A stretch of 40,689 bases of DNA. It comes from an uncultured Alteromonadaceae bacterium (GTDB lineage Bacteria; Pseudomonadota; Gammaproteobacteria; Enterobacterales; Alteromonadaceae). Location of the stretch: positions 1 to 40,689 of the forward strand of contig CATMRP010000024.1 in the NCBI GenBank assembly GCA_950073835.1, read 5' to 3'. The translations under genes and the position numbers were made by a program. This document shows positions 1 to 8,136 of the stretch, piece by piece; the first letter of the stretch is position 1, and the number at the start of each line of letters is the position of its first letter. The notes beneath the pieces were generated by a model that made no database searches, had not been told where the DNA came from, and saw only the letters and a list, made by a program, of their open reading frames with translations.

Positions 1-50
1 TGAGTGTCTTTGCTAAGCATACTTCAATTAACTATAAGAAAGGAAATGCA

Positions 51-1841
51 ATGAAAGCGTCAATGTTCAAAACGAGTCTACTAGCACTAAGTATAGCGGG
101 TCTGTTAGCCGGTTGTAGCCTGGAGGGCGACGACGGTGCAGACGGTGTTGATGGTGCACAGGGACCTCAGGGCGAAGCCGGTCCGGTTGGCGCTGATGGT
201 CAGGATGCAACCCGAGGCGTTGAACTGGCTGTCATTGGCCGGGCTTCACTGGAAGCCGAAGGTGCTGCTGAAATTGTTCAGTATGATGTGGCAAGTGGTA
301 TGGTTTATGTCACTAACAGTGACTCAAATACAGTTGCGTTGATCGATATCAGTGACTTGTCTGACGCGCCGCTGGACAGTCCGATTACCGATTTAAATCT
401 TACTGTAGATTTAGAAGTTACTTTGCCCTCCGAAGTAGACGGGGTTGCTCTAGACGGGTTAACCAGCATTGCGTTATCCGGTGATTTGCTGGCGGTGGCA
501 GTACCTGCTGACGCCAAGGCCGATAACGGTTATGTGTTGTTCTACACTGGCGTTTCTTCTGTTGCTCCAACCTTACTAAAAGCTGTTGAAGTCGGTAATC
601 TGCCCGACATGGTGACGTTTACACCGGATGGCAGCAAGGTGCTGGTGGCTAATGAAGGAGAACCAAGCGGCGATTACACTATCGACCCGGAAGGTTCGGT
701 TGCTGTAATTGACGTCGTAGATGGTGTACCGGCAGATACGGCAACGCTGTTGGACTTTGCTGCTTACAACACACAGAAAGCTGAGTTGATGGCCATGGGA
801 ATGCATTTCCCAAATCCGGCAGGACGCATTATCAATGGCGTGACCATCACCACTTCTGTTGCTCAGGATTTAGAGCCTGAATACATTGCTACCAGCAATG
901 ATATGGCGTACGTCACGTTACAGGAAAACAATGGCGTAGCGGTCATTGACCTCAATAGTATGGAAATGAACGTGGTTGGCCTGGGGTTCAAAGACTGGGC
1001 TGAACTGAATATCGATGTACAGGAAGACGGTGCCGTGGGCTTTGGACAATATGAGGGCCTGTATGGGGTCTATATGCCTGATACCATCGCCATGTATAGC
1101 TGGAAAGGGGCAGACTTCCTGTTAACCGCTAATGAAGGTGATGCGCGCGAATACTTCATTTCTGACGATATGAGCGAAACGGACTGTACTGCTGCTGGCG
1201 GTCAGGATTGGGATGATATGGAATGTCTGGCATTTACCGAAGAAGTTAAAATCGAAGATCTCGACGCCGAGCCGGGCTCAGCATTAGAAGCCTTACAGAT
1301 GAACGGTGAAGCCGATGATCTGCGGGTAACCAATGCCCTTGGCGATGCAGATGGGAACGGACTGTACGATGCCGCTTACAGTTATGGTGCGCGCTCATTT
1401 ACTATCTGGGATCAAAATGGTCTGGTTGTGTTCGATTCAGGTGACGATTTTGAGCGCATTACGGCGTCGTTATACGGTAGTGCTTTTAACAATGGCGACG
1501 ATGAAAACGAAGGTGATTCACGCTCTGAAAATAAAGGCCCGGAACCTGAGGCACTGACGGTAGGTCAGGTGGGTGAGCGTACTTATGCATTCATCGGGAT
1601 GGAGCGGATGGGCGGTATCTTCGTTTACGATATCACCAACCCTTACGACGCGTTTTTTGTTGAATACATTAATAACCGTGATGTAACCGAAGGCCTGGAA
1701 GTGGGCGATGCGATTGGTGATTTGGCTCCGGAGAGCCTGCTGTTTGTTGCCGCAGATGAAAGCCCAACCGGCGCTCCCGCTCTGATTGTGGGTAACGAAA
1801 TAAGCGGTACGGTGGCGGTGTATTCAATTACCCAAAAATAA
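51..1841 (+). CDS. Choice-of-anchor I family lipoprotein (secreted beta-propeller-like protein)
   Basis: Predicted 596-residue exported lipoprotein. It starts at an ATG with a good ribosome-binding site (AAAGGA). The N-terminus is a lipoprotein signal ending in the lipobox LLAGC, so Cys22 is probably lipidated. Residues about 27-52 form a collagen-like Gly-X-Y stretch (GAQGPQGEAGPVGADGQD), probably a flexible linker. The rest has the repeated-blade look of a beta-propeller, with the family signatures NEGEPSGDY and NEGDAREY that are typical of choice-of-anchor I proteins, often mislabelled alkaline phosphatase or mesenchyme surface glycoprotein. Substrate and enzymatic activity are unknown; I infer an outer-membrane or periplasmic location. 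It appears monocistronic, with 236 bp before the next gene. Confidence 0.85.
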   Translation: MKASMFKTSLLALSIAGLLAGCSLEGDDGADGVDGAQGPQGEAGPVGADGQDATRGVELAVIGRASLEAEGAAEIVQYDVASGMVYVTNSDSNTVALIDISDLSDAPLDSPITDLNLTVDLEVTLPSEVDGVALDGLTSIALSGDLLAVAVPADAKADNGYVLFYTGVSSVAPTLLKAVEVGNLPDMVTFTPDGSKVLVANEGEPSGDYTIDPEGSVAVIDVVDGVPADTATLLDFAAYNTQKAELMAMGMHFPNPAGRIINGVTITTSVAQDLEPEYIATSNDMAYVTLQENNGVAVIDLNSMEMNVVGLGFKDWAELNIDVQEDGAVGFGQYEGLYGVYMPDTIAMYSWKGADFLLTANEGDAREYFISDDMSETDCTAAGGQDWDDMECLAFTEEVKIEDLDAEPGSALEALQMNGEADDLRVTNALGDADGNGLYDAAYSYGARSFTIWDQNGLVVFDSGDDFERITASLYGSAFNNGDDENEGDSRSENKGPEPEALTVGQVGERTYAFIGMERMGGIFVYDITNPYDAFFVEYINNRDVTEGLEVGDAIGDLAPESLLFVAADESPTGAPALIVGNEISGTVAVYSITQK

Positions 1842-1878
1842 TCCCTGAAGATCCGGTAATACTGGATAGCTAAAGATT

Positions 1879-1908
1879 GCACCTCCTGTAAATTTGCGCA
1901 GGGGGTGC
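1879..1908. terminator. Possible weak terminator hairpin after the lipoprotein gene
   Basis: GCACCTCCTG (1879-1888) pairs with CAGGGGGTGC (1899-1908) with one G-U pair around a 10-nt loop. No T run follows on the plus strand, so an intrinsic terminator is not certain. The remaining intergenic sequence up to 2077 shows nothing else I can support. Confidence 0.3.
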
Positions 1909-2077
1909 CAGCTGCAAACCAACAATGCTGTGTTACTCCATAGCCGTTCAGCCTCTCTGTCTGTTAATTTGAAAAATCGCTGATTTACTATACGTTTTAT
2001 GCCTGTTCATTCGAAAGTTACCGGTATTTCGACTACCTTTTATTCAGACTTGAGACAAAATGATTGCTGGATAAATA

Positions 2078-3241
2078 GTGAAAGAATACGAGATAGTTAT
2101 TGTTGATGATGACATCATCACCTTAGCGTTACTGGAGGAAGCGTTAAAGGAATTTAACGTCCTGGTTATGGCCTCACCGGTTGACGCGCTGGAGGCTGTC
2201 AGAGAAATGGAAATCCCACCATTACTCATCATACTCGACGTAACAATGCCGCAAATGAGTGGTTTTGAATTGTGTGTCAAACTACGCGAGTTTGTTAGTG
2301 AGGAACAGTCAGATATTATCTTCCATACCGCTAGCAGTGATATGGAAGAGCGCTTAAAAGGGTATGAAATAGGCGCCAGTGACTTTCTGATAAAACCAAT
2401 AGAAATTCAGGAGTTGCGTAAAAAAGCCAAAACCATCATCAAACGCGGCAAAAAACGCCGTGCAGAACAGGCCAGTACAGAGTCGAATTCGCAACTGATA
2501 CAGGCGGTGATATCGGACCTCACGGAACAGGGAATTTTAATTCACTACTTCCGGGCTGCGTCGAAAACCAGCAGCATTTCCTCGCTGCTAAATCTTATTG
2601 TGAAAACCGCTACCAGTTTCGGTGTGAACAGTTCTGTTCAGGTGAAATATGCAATGAACGACATCGAATACCGCCAGGCATTGTCTACTGAATCGTCTAT
2701 TTCTGCTCTCGAGCGGGAGTTACTCGACAGGCTTGAGTATTCGGAGCGCATAATGAGCAGGGGCAAACGGTTATTTCTGAATTATCCACCCTTTACCCAA
2801 ATTATCAAAAACATGCCGGATGATCCTGCGCAGGCAGGGCGCTACCGGGACCACCTGGCCATCATTCTGGAGGCCGCTTCAAGTCAGTACCGGGACATTG
2901 TTAAGACTGAAGAAGTAAATTTAATGATTCAGGAACTGGAGGTCGTGCAAAAGAAAGCAGATGCAGAAAACCAGGCAAAAAATCGCCAGGTACTAGCGAC
3001 CCTAACCGAGTTAGTTGATTCTGTGGAAAGCAAAATCTTTGAATACGGCTTAACCGAAGAACAGGAAAATGAGTTGTTACAGCTGTTCCGAAAGAGCACC
3101 GACAAAGCCTACGATACTATTGATAATGCAATGACAACTGAAAATCTGCGCTTAATTATGCAGCGATTGAAAGCCTTACGAGAATTAAGCCAGTCCCAGG
3201 ATGAAGCTGAAGACAGTATTACAGACGTGGAATTGTTTTAA
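2078..3241 (+). CDS. Orphan response regulator: REC domain plus uncharacterised helical output region
   Basis: 387-residue protein starting at GTG. Residues 1-120 are a receiver domain: acidic cluster D10-D12, phospho-acceptor D54 (LLIILDVTMP), T84 (FHTAS) and K106 (DFLIKPIE), the spacing expected of CheY-like domains. Residues about 140-387 contain no HTH, GGDEF, EAL, HD-GYP or other output domain I recognise. Residues about 145-285 may be a GAF-like or DUF-type sensory region, and the C-terminal ~100 residues are strongly helical and rich in Gln/Glu, probably coiled coil. There is no adjacent kinase, so its partner is elsewhere. The output is probably protein-protein interaction; that is inference. 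Confidence 0.8.
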   Translation: MKEYEIVIVDDDIITLALLEEALKEFNVLVMASPVDALEAVREMEIPPLLIILDVTMPQMSGFELCVKLREFVSEEQSDIIFHTASSDMEERLKGYEIGASDFLIKPIEIQELRKKAKTIIKRGKKRRAEQASTESNSQLIQAVISDLTEQGILIHYFRAASKTSSISSLLNLIVKTATSFGVNSSVQVKYAMNDIEYRQALSTESSISALERELLDRLEYSERIMSRGKRLFLNYPPFTQIIKNMPDDPAQAGRYRDHLAIILEAASSQYRDIVKTEEVNLMIQELEVVQKKADAENQAKNRQVLATLTELVDSVESKIFEYGLTEEQENELLQLFRKSTDKAYDTIDNAMTTENLRLIMQRLKALRELSQSQDEAEDSITDVELF

Positions 3242-3444
3242 GTCAGCCGCTGGTGGCAGTGAGGCTAAGAATCCAACGCTGTAACCTGACCAATGATAGC
3301 CTGAGAGTCTTTCGTAAAGCGCTCGCCAGCATAGTGGTCCATGACATTTGCGTGACAAAGGGGTAAGCTTAGCAAAACTCATTGGACCTGTTTTACTGCC
3401 CATTGCCGGGGCTGACAGGCCATTTGCTACAGAGAATCAATAAT

Positions 3445-4569
3445 ATGAACGCAAATGTTGTATTAAGCGGTGTGGGCTTGTGGACCCCGCCTTACAAAAT
3501 TACCAATCAGGAGCTGGTGGAAAGCTATAACGCCTGGGCTGAGGCCTATAATCAGCAACATCAGGCGCAGATTGAAGCTGGTGAACTGACCGCTAAACCA
3601 TTTTCCAGTGCCGAGTTTATTGAAAAAGCGTCTGGTATCAAAAGCCGTTATATCTATCGCAAGGAAGGGGCGCTCGACATTGAACGGATGCGCCCGGTGA
3701 TCCCGGAGCGCGGTGAAGGCGAGTTGTCTAACCAGGCTGAGATTGCCATTGAAGCGGCCAGGCTGGCCATGGCCGATGCTAACAAAAGCGCTGCTGAGAT
3801 TGATGCGGTGATTGTGTCCTGTGCCTACACACAGCGCTCATATCCGGCGATTGCCATCGAGGTGCAAAATGAACTGGGCATTGAGGGCTTCGGTTTCGAT
3901 ATGCTGGTGGCCTGCTCTGCGGCTACCTTTGGCATGCACCGGGCATGGGAAATGATTGCGTCCGGCAATGCCAAATGTGTGCTGGTGATTAATCCGGAGC
4001 TGGTGTCACCTCAGGTGAACTATACCGACCGCGACAGCCATTTTATTTTTGGTGATGTCGCAACGGCGACCATTCTGGAAACCGCCGAAACGGTCAATAC
4101 CGACACTGCCTTTGATATCCTGAGCACCAAAGCAAAAACTGTTTATTCTAATAATATCCGTTCGAACTTTGGTTATATATCCCGGGCGAATGATGTTGAT
4201 CCCTTTGGTCCGGATAAGCTCTTTCATCAGGCTGGCCGCCGGGTCTTCAAAGAAGTCTGCCCTATGGCCGCAGAGCACATTGCCGGTCACCTTAGCCAGC
4301 ATGAGTTAACCCCGGATAATGTTAATCGCTGGTGGTTACACCAGGCGAATATCAATATGAATACGCTGATTTGCAAAAAGCTGCTGGGCCGGGATGCCAA
4401 CAGTGAGGAAGCGCCGATTGTGCTGGATGAATATGCCAATACTGCTTCGGCTGGCTCGATTATCGCTTTTGCCCTGCATCATCAGGATCTTGCCAGCCAG
4501 GACGTTGGTGTTATTTGTTCCTTTGGCGCGGGTTATTCTATTGGTAGTCTGGTTGTCCGCAAAAGGTAG
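3445..4569 (+). CDS. Beta-ketoacyl-ACP synthase III-like protein (FabH family)
   Basis: Thiolase-fold condensing enzyme of 374 residues, which would join an acyl-CoA or acyl-ACP starter to malonyl-ACP. The catalytic triad is visible: Cys157 (DMLVACSAATFG), His in WWLHQANIN and Asn in EYANTASAGS. The ATG at 3445 is chosen because family similarity begins with NVVLSGVGLWTPP; an in-frame TTG at 3382 would add 21 residues without family character. It is longer than E. coli FabH (317 residues) and resembles the ~370-residue second FabH-like enzymes of gammaproteobacteria, whose substrates differ from housekeeping FabH. It sits 129 bp upstream of prsK in the same direction; a functional link is not shown. 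Confidence 0.88.
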   Translation: MNANVVLSGVGLWTPPYKITNQELVESYNAWAEAYNQQHQAQIEAGELTAKPFSSAEFIEKASGIKSRYIYRKEGALDIERMRPVIPERGEGELSNQAEIAIEAARLAMADANKSAAEIDAVIVSCAYTQRSYPAIAIEVQNELGIEGFGFDMLVACSAATFGMHRAWEMIASGNAKCVLVINPELVSPQVNYTDRDSHFIFGDVATATILETAETVNTDTAFDILSTKAKTVYSNNIRSNFGYISRANDVDPFGPDKLFHQAGRRVFKEVCPMAAEHIAGHLSQHELTPDNVNRWWLHQANINMNTLICKKLLGRDANSEEAPIVLDEYANTASAGSIIAFALHHQDLASQDVGVICSFGAGYSIGSLVVRKR

Positions 4570-4612
4570 CTGGAAGCTACAGGCAGATTGTGATAGAAAA
4601 TAACCAATAAAT

Positions 4613-4635
4613 AGAGGGGGTTAAACTTCCCCTCT
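4613..4635. terminator. Hairpin between the FabH-like gene and prsK
   Basis: AGAGGGG (4613-4619) and CCCCTCT (4629-4635) form a perfect 7-bp stem with a 9-nt loop. No T tract follows on the plus strand. It may act as a weak terminator or 3' stabiliser that separates the FabH-like transcript from prsK. Confidence 0.4.
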
Positions 4636-4698
4636 TAAGCAGTATCGATAAATACTGCAGCCCACCACAATTGCCTCGGTGTAACAGTAGGACAACAA

Positions 4699-6723
4699 AT
4701 GATTGCAGATATCGGCTACGGCCTGAATAGTATTGGTTACCTGGTCTTGTTGTTATTGCTGTTTACGGTGCGTAAACCGGGGCTGGCGAAATATATGCTT
4801 AGCCTCGCTACGCTGGTTACCTTGCTTTGGTCACTGAGCTTTGTGTCACTGTTAAGCGGCCCGTTAAGTGTCTTACACTTACTTCAGGCAGATACCATTA
4901 AACAAGGCATCTGGCTGCTGTTTATAGCCAGTTGTCTGAAAAACGATTTTGCCAATATCTGGCAGGTGCTGCGTCAGCCGGCCACCTTATTTGCGATGTT
5001 GGTTCCGGCCATCGCACTGTTGAGTCCCTGGTTTATTCAGGTTGATATCACCTGGCATTTTCTGATGCAAACCCTGATAGCACTGGAAGTGCTTATTTTG
5101 CTGGAAGTGCTTTACCGTCAGGTTGGTCAGGATCAGTGGGCGTATAAGCCACTGGCGTTGTATTTGGGGGCGACCAATCTGTTTGAGTTTGTGTCTTACG
5201 CCAATGCCACCATGCTTGCTAATGTGGAACCCGGATTTATTGCCGCCCGGGGTTATATCTACCTGCTGATGTTACCGTTTCTGGTGATTGCCACACGGCG
5301 CATAAAACACTGGGGCGTAAATATCTTTATCTCCCGTGATGTTGTATTGCACAGCTCACTGTTGCTGGTAGCCGGGGTGTATCTCTTTATCATGGCAGCC
5401 ATGGGCTACATTATCAGCTATTTGGGCTGGAGCTGGGGCTCCACTGTGCAAATTATACTGATTGCTTTGTCGCTGGTTATGCTCGCCACGCTGTTTTTAT
5501 CGAATACCTTTCGCACCCGCATTAAGGTATTTATTACCAAACACTTTTTTGCTAATCAGTTCGATTATCGCGAGGAGTGGGTGAAATTGACCAATGTGCT
5601 GTCGCAAAACGATCAGTCATTACCCAGTGTTTACCAGATGGCATTGGAAGGGGTGATGGGGGCAATAAATTACGACAGCGGCGCACTCATTAAAAAGCAG
5701 GGGCCGGGCTTTCATGTGGTGAGCAGCCACCACTTTATGCCGTTATCCGAAGTGGAGGGAACGCTTAAGCCATTATGGGACTACTGCGAAAAAACCGGCT
5801 GGTTAATTGATATTGATGAATATCGCACCAAGCCCTACGTGTATGAAGGGCTTAATTTGTCGAATGAAGTGGTTGAAACTACCCGACTGCAACTGGTGAT
5901 CCCGTTTATTCGCGAGGGCAATATGTGGGGGCTGGCATTGCTGTGCGCGGTGGATCGACCGAAAGTGTCATTAAACTGGGAGGTGCGGGACTATTTAAAT
6001 GCCGTAACTAACCAAATTGCTAATTTTATTTATTTGCATGAAGCGGCACAATCATTAGCCGAGAATGCACAATTTGCCGCTTTCAACCGGATGGCTGCCT
6101 TTGTTTTGCATGATCTCAAGAATGTACTGGCGCAGATCGACCTGATCCTTTGTAATGCAGAGCAGCACAAAGGTAACCCTGAATTTATTGAAGATACCTT
6201 TGAAACCTTGCATCATACTAAGGCACGTATGGACAGGATGCTCCGTCAACTGACTGAAAAACAGGTCGAAGAAAAAGGCGCGGACGCCACACATACCTTA
6301 TCGCAGTTAATTAAGCAGGTTATTGATAAGCGTTGTCAGTCGTTATTACCTCTTCCACAGGTGGTGGTAAAAGAAGAAACAGACGTGGTGGTAGATCAAG
6401 ATAAGTTTGCTAATGTGATGTATCATCTTATAAGCAATGCTCAGCAGGCCTGTACCGATGACGGAGAAATAGAAGTCATGCTGGTACTGGATGCCGAGCG
6501 GCAACACCAACTCGTGTTTATTGAGGATAATGGCACGGGGATGGATGAAGAATTTATTAAGCATCGCCTGTTCAAACCCTTCGATACCACAAAAGGTAAC
6601 GCGGGGATGGGCATTGGGGCATATGATGCAAAAACCTATATGGAATCGATCGGCGGATATTTACAGGTACAAAGCCAGCCAAATGTAGGCACTTGTTTTA
6701 CGCTGGGTTTTCCCATTCAGTAA
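4699..6723 (+). CDS. prsK: PEP-CTERM system membrane histidine kinase PrsK
   Basis: 674-residue sensor kinase. The first ~270 residues are a run of hydrophobic segments (roughly eight to nine membrane helices). A GAF-like region covers about 300-450. The H-box is FVLHDLKNVLAQ, with the likely phospho-His in HDLKN. The ATPase domain shows the N box (HLISNAQQA), G1 (EDNGTGMDEE) and G2 (GNAGMGIGAYDAK). This architecture and these sequences match PrsK, the kinase associated with exosortase/PEP-CTERM and exopolysaccharide loci. It is followed 39 bp later by its cognate regulator, so the two are probably one operon. No exosortase or PEP-CTERM protein is in the window. Confidence 0.9.
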   Translation: MIADIGYGLNSIGYLVLLLLLFTVRKPGLAKYMLSLATLVTLLWSLSFVSLLSGPLSVLHLLQADTIKQGIWLLFIASCLKNDFANIWQVLRQPATLFAMLVPAIALLSPWFIQVDITWHFLMQTLIALEVLILLEVLYRQVGQDQWAYKPLALYLGATNLFEFVSYANATMLANVEPGFIAARGYIYLLMLPFLVIATRRIKHWGVNIFISRDVVLHSSLLLVAGVYLFIMAAMGYIISYLGWSWGSTVQIILIALSLVMLATLFLSNTFRTRIKVFITKHFFANQFDYREEWVKLTNVLSQNDQSLPSVYQMALEGVMGAINYDSGALIKKQGPGFHVVSSHHFMPLSEVEGTLKPLWDYCEKTGWLIDIDEYRTKPYVYEGLNLSNEVVETTRLQLVIPFIREGNMWGLALLCAVDRPKVSLNWEVRDYLNAVTNQIANFIYLHEAAQSLAENAQFAAFNRMAAFVLHDLKNVLAQIDLILCNAEQHKGNPEFIEDTFETLHHTKARMDRMLRQLTEKQVEEKGADATHTLSQLIKQVIDKRCQSLLPLPQVVVKEETDVVVDQDKFANVMYHLISNAQQACTDDGEIEVMLVLDAERQHQLVFIEDNGTGMDEEFIKHRLFKPFDTTKGNAGMGIGAYDAKTYMESIGGYLQVQSQPNVGTCFTLGFPIQ

Positions 6724-6762
6724 AGCCGCCAGTATCGAGCAGAATAAAAATGGAAACAGAGT

Positions 6763-8124
6763 ATGAGTGACACCATCCTGGTAGTTGATGACGATTTAGG
6801 TATTCAAAAGCAGTTAAAATGGAGTTTAACCGACTTTAACGTGGTTTTTGCCGACGATCGTTCTTCTGCAATTGCGCAGTTACGTCGGTTTGAACCCAAA
6901 GTGGTCACTCTCGATTTAGGCCTACCTCCTGATCCGGCTAACGCCTCAGAAGGCCTGAAAACCCTGGAAGAAATTCTGGCTTTGGCGCCCAATACTAAAG
7001 TGATTGTGGTAACCGGCAATAACGATAAAGAAAATGCATTGAAAGCCATCGACTTTGGTGCCTATGACTTTTATCAGAAGCCAATCGACTCCGACACGAT
7101 AAAACTGCTCATCAACCGCGCGCTGAACCTGGCCAAGCTGGAGGACGAAAACCGGATTCTGGCTAAGACAAGGCCGGCTATGGGGCGGATTATTGGCAAC
7201 AGTGATGCGATCCAAACTGTGATGCGCAAAGCCGAAAAAATAGCCGGTACTGATATCAGCACCTTACTGCTGGGCGAAAGTGGTACAGGTAAAGAAGTCT
7301 TTGCCCGCACCATTCATGAACACAGCCCGCGTAAAGAACAGCCTTTTGTGGCCATTAACTGTGCCTCTATCCCGGAAAACCTGCTCGAAAGTGAGTTGTT
7401 CGGTTACGAAAAAGGGGCTTTTACCGGTGCTAATAAAACCACCATAGGTAAGATCGAAACGGCACAGGGCGGCACGCTGTTTCTAGACGAAATTGGTGAT
7501 ATGCCCATTGGTCTGCAGGCCAAAATGTTGCGATTCCTGCAGGAGCGGGTAATTGAGCGGGTGGGCGGCAGAAATGAAATTCCGGTGGATATTCGGGTGA
7601 TTTGTGCCACCCACAGAGATATTCAGGCCATGGTGGGTGAAGAAACCTTCCGTGAGGATTTATTTTACCGGATTGGCGAAATCCCGATTAATATTCCGCC
7701 ATTACGGGAGCGTGAGCAGGATATTGTGTTACTGGCACGGACCTTTCTCAATCAGTATCGCGAAGAGTTTAATGCTAAAGCTAAGAGCTTCAGTGACGGT
7801 GCTATACGAGCCTTGCTGGCTCATCGTTGGCCGGGTAACATTCGTGAGCTGCAGAATAAGCTTAAATCTGCTGTGATCATGGCTGAAGGAACCGTTATTC
7901 AGGCCGATGACTTAGGCCTGCTTGAGCCATCGGAAGATTTCGAAAGCGAGATCCTCAACTTGCGTGAAGTGCGCGAGCAGGCAGAAAGTAAAGCTATCCG
8001 CAAAGCTTATCAGCGTGCTGATAAAAATATGTCGAAAACAGCTGAGTTGCTTGGTGTTACCCGGCCAACCCTGTATTCACTCATTGATAAGTACCATCTT
8101 GAAGATTTAAAAACCGGCGTATAA
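6763..8124 (+). CDS. prsR: PEP-CTERM-box sigma-54-dependent response regulator PrsR
   Basis: 453-residue NtrC-type activator and partner of PrsK. The receiver domain occupies residues 1-125 (phospho-acceptor D51 in VVTLDLGLPP, Thr in VVTGNND, Lys in FYQKPID). The AAA+ sigma-54 interaction domain contains Walker A GESGTGKE, an intact GAFTGA loop (YEKGAFTGANK) and Walker B LFLDEIGD. The C-terminus is a Fis-type helix-turn-helix (MSKTAELLGVTRPTLYSLI). It should activate RpoN promoters when phosphorylated. The family is known from exopolysaccharide/PEP-CTERM loci; its targets are not visible here. Its 3' end faces the diguanylate cyclase gene with only 12 bp between stop codons. Confidence 0.93.
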   Translation: MSDTILVVDDDLGIQKQLKWSLTDFNVVFADDRSSAIAQLRRFEPKVVTLDLGLPPDPANASEGLKTLEEILALAPNTKVIVVTGNNDKENALKAIDFGAYDFYQKPIDSDTIKLLINRALNLAKLEDENRILAKTRPAMGRIIGNSDAIQTVMRKAEKIAGTDISTLLLGESGTGKEVFARTIHEHSPRKEQPFVAINCASIPENLLESELFGYEKGAFTGANKTTIGKIETAQGGTLFLDEIGDMPIGLQAKMLRFLQERVIERVGGRNEIPVDIRVICATHRDIQAMVGEETFREDLFYRIGEIPINIPPLREREQDIVLLARTFLNQYREEFNAKAKSFSDGAIRALLAHRWPGNIRELQNKLKSAVIMAEGTVIQADDLGLLEPSEDFESEILNLREVREQAESKAIRKAYQRADKNMSKTAELLGVTRPTLYSLIDKYHLEDLKTGV

Positions 8125-8136
8125 TGGCTAACGCCT

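Noticed and set aside
2005..2035. CATTCGAAAG followed by TTACCGG upstream of the response regulator, resembling parts of a GEMM-I riboswitch
   Set aside because: The obligatory GACGCAAA and GCGGGG blocks and the stem pairing are missing.
3382..3444. Extended N-terminus of the FabH-like protein from an upstream TTG
   Set aside because: The 21 extra residues lack family character and a ribosome-binding site; ATG 3445 fits the family start.
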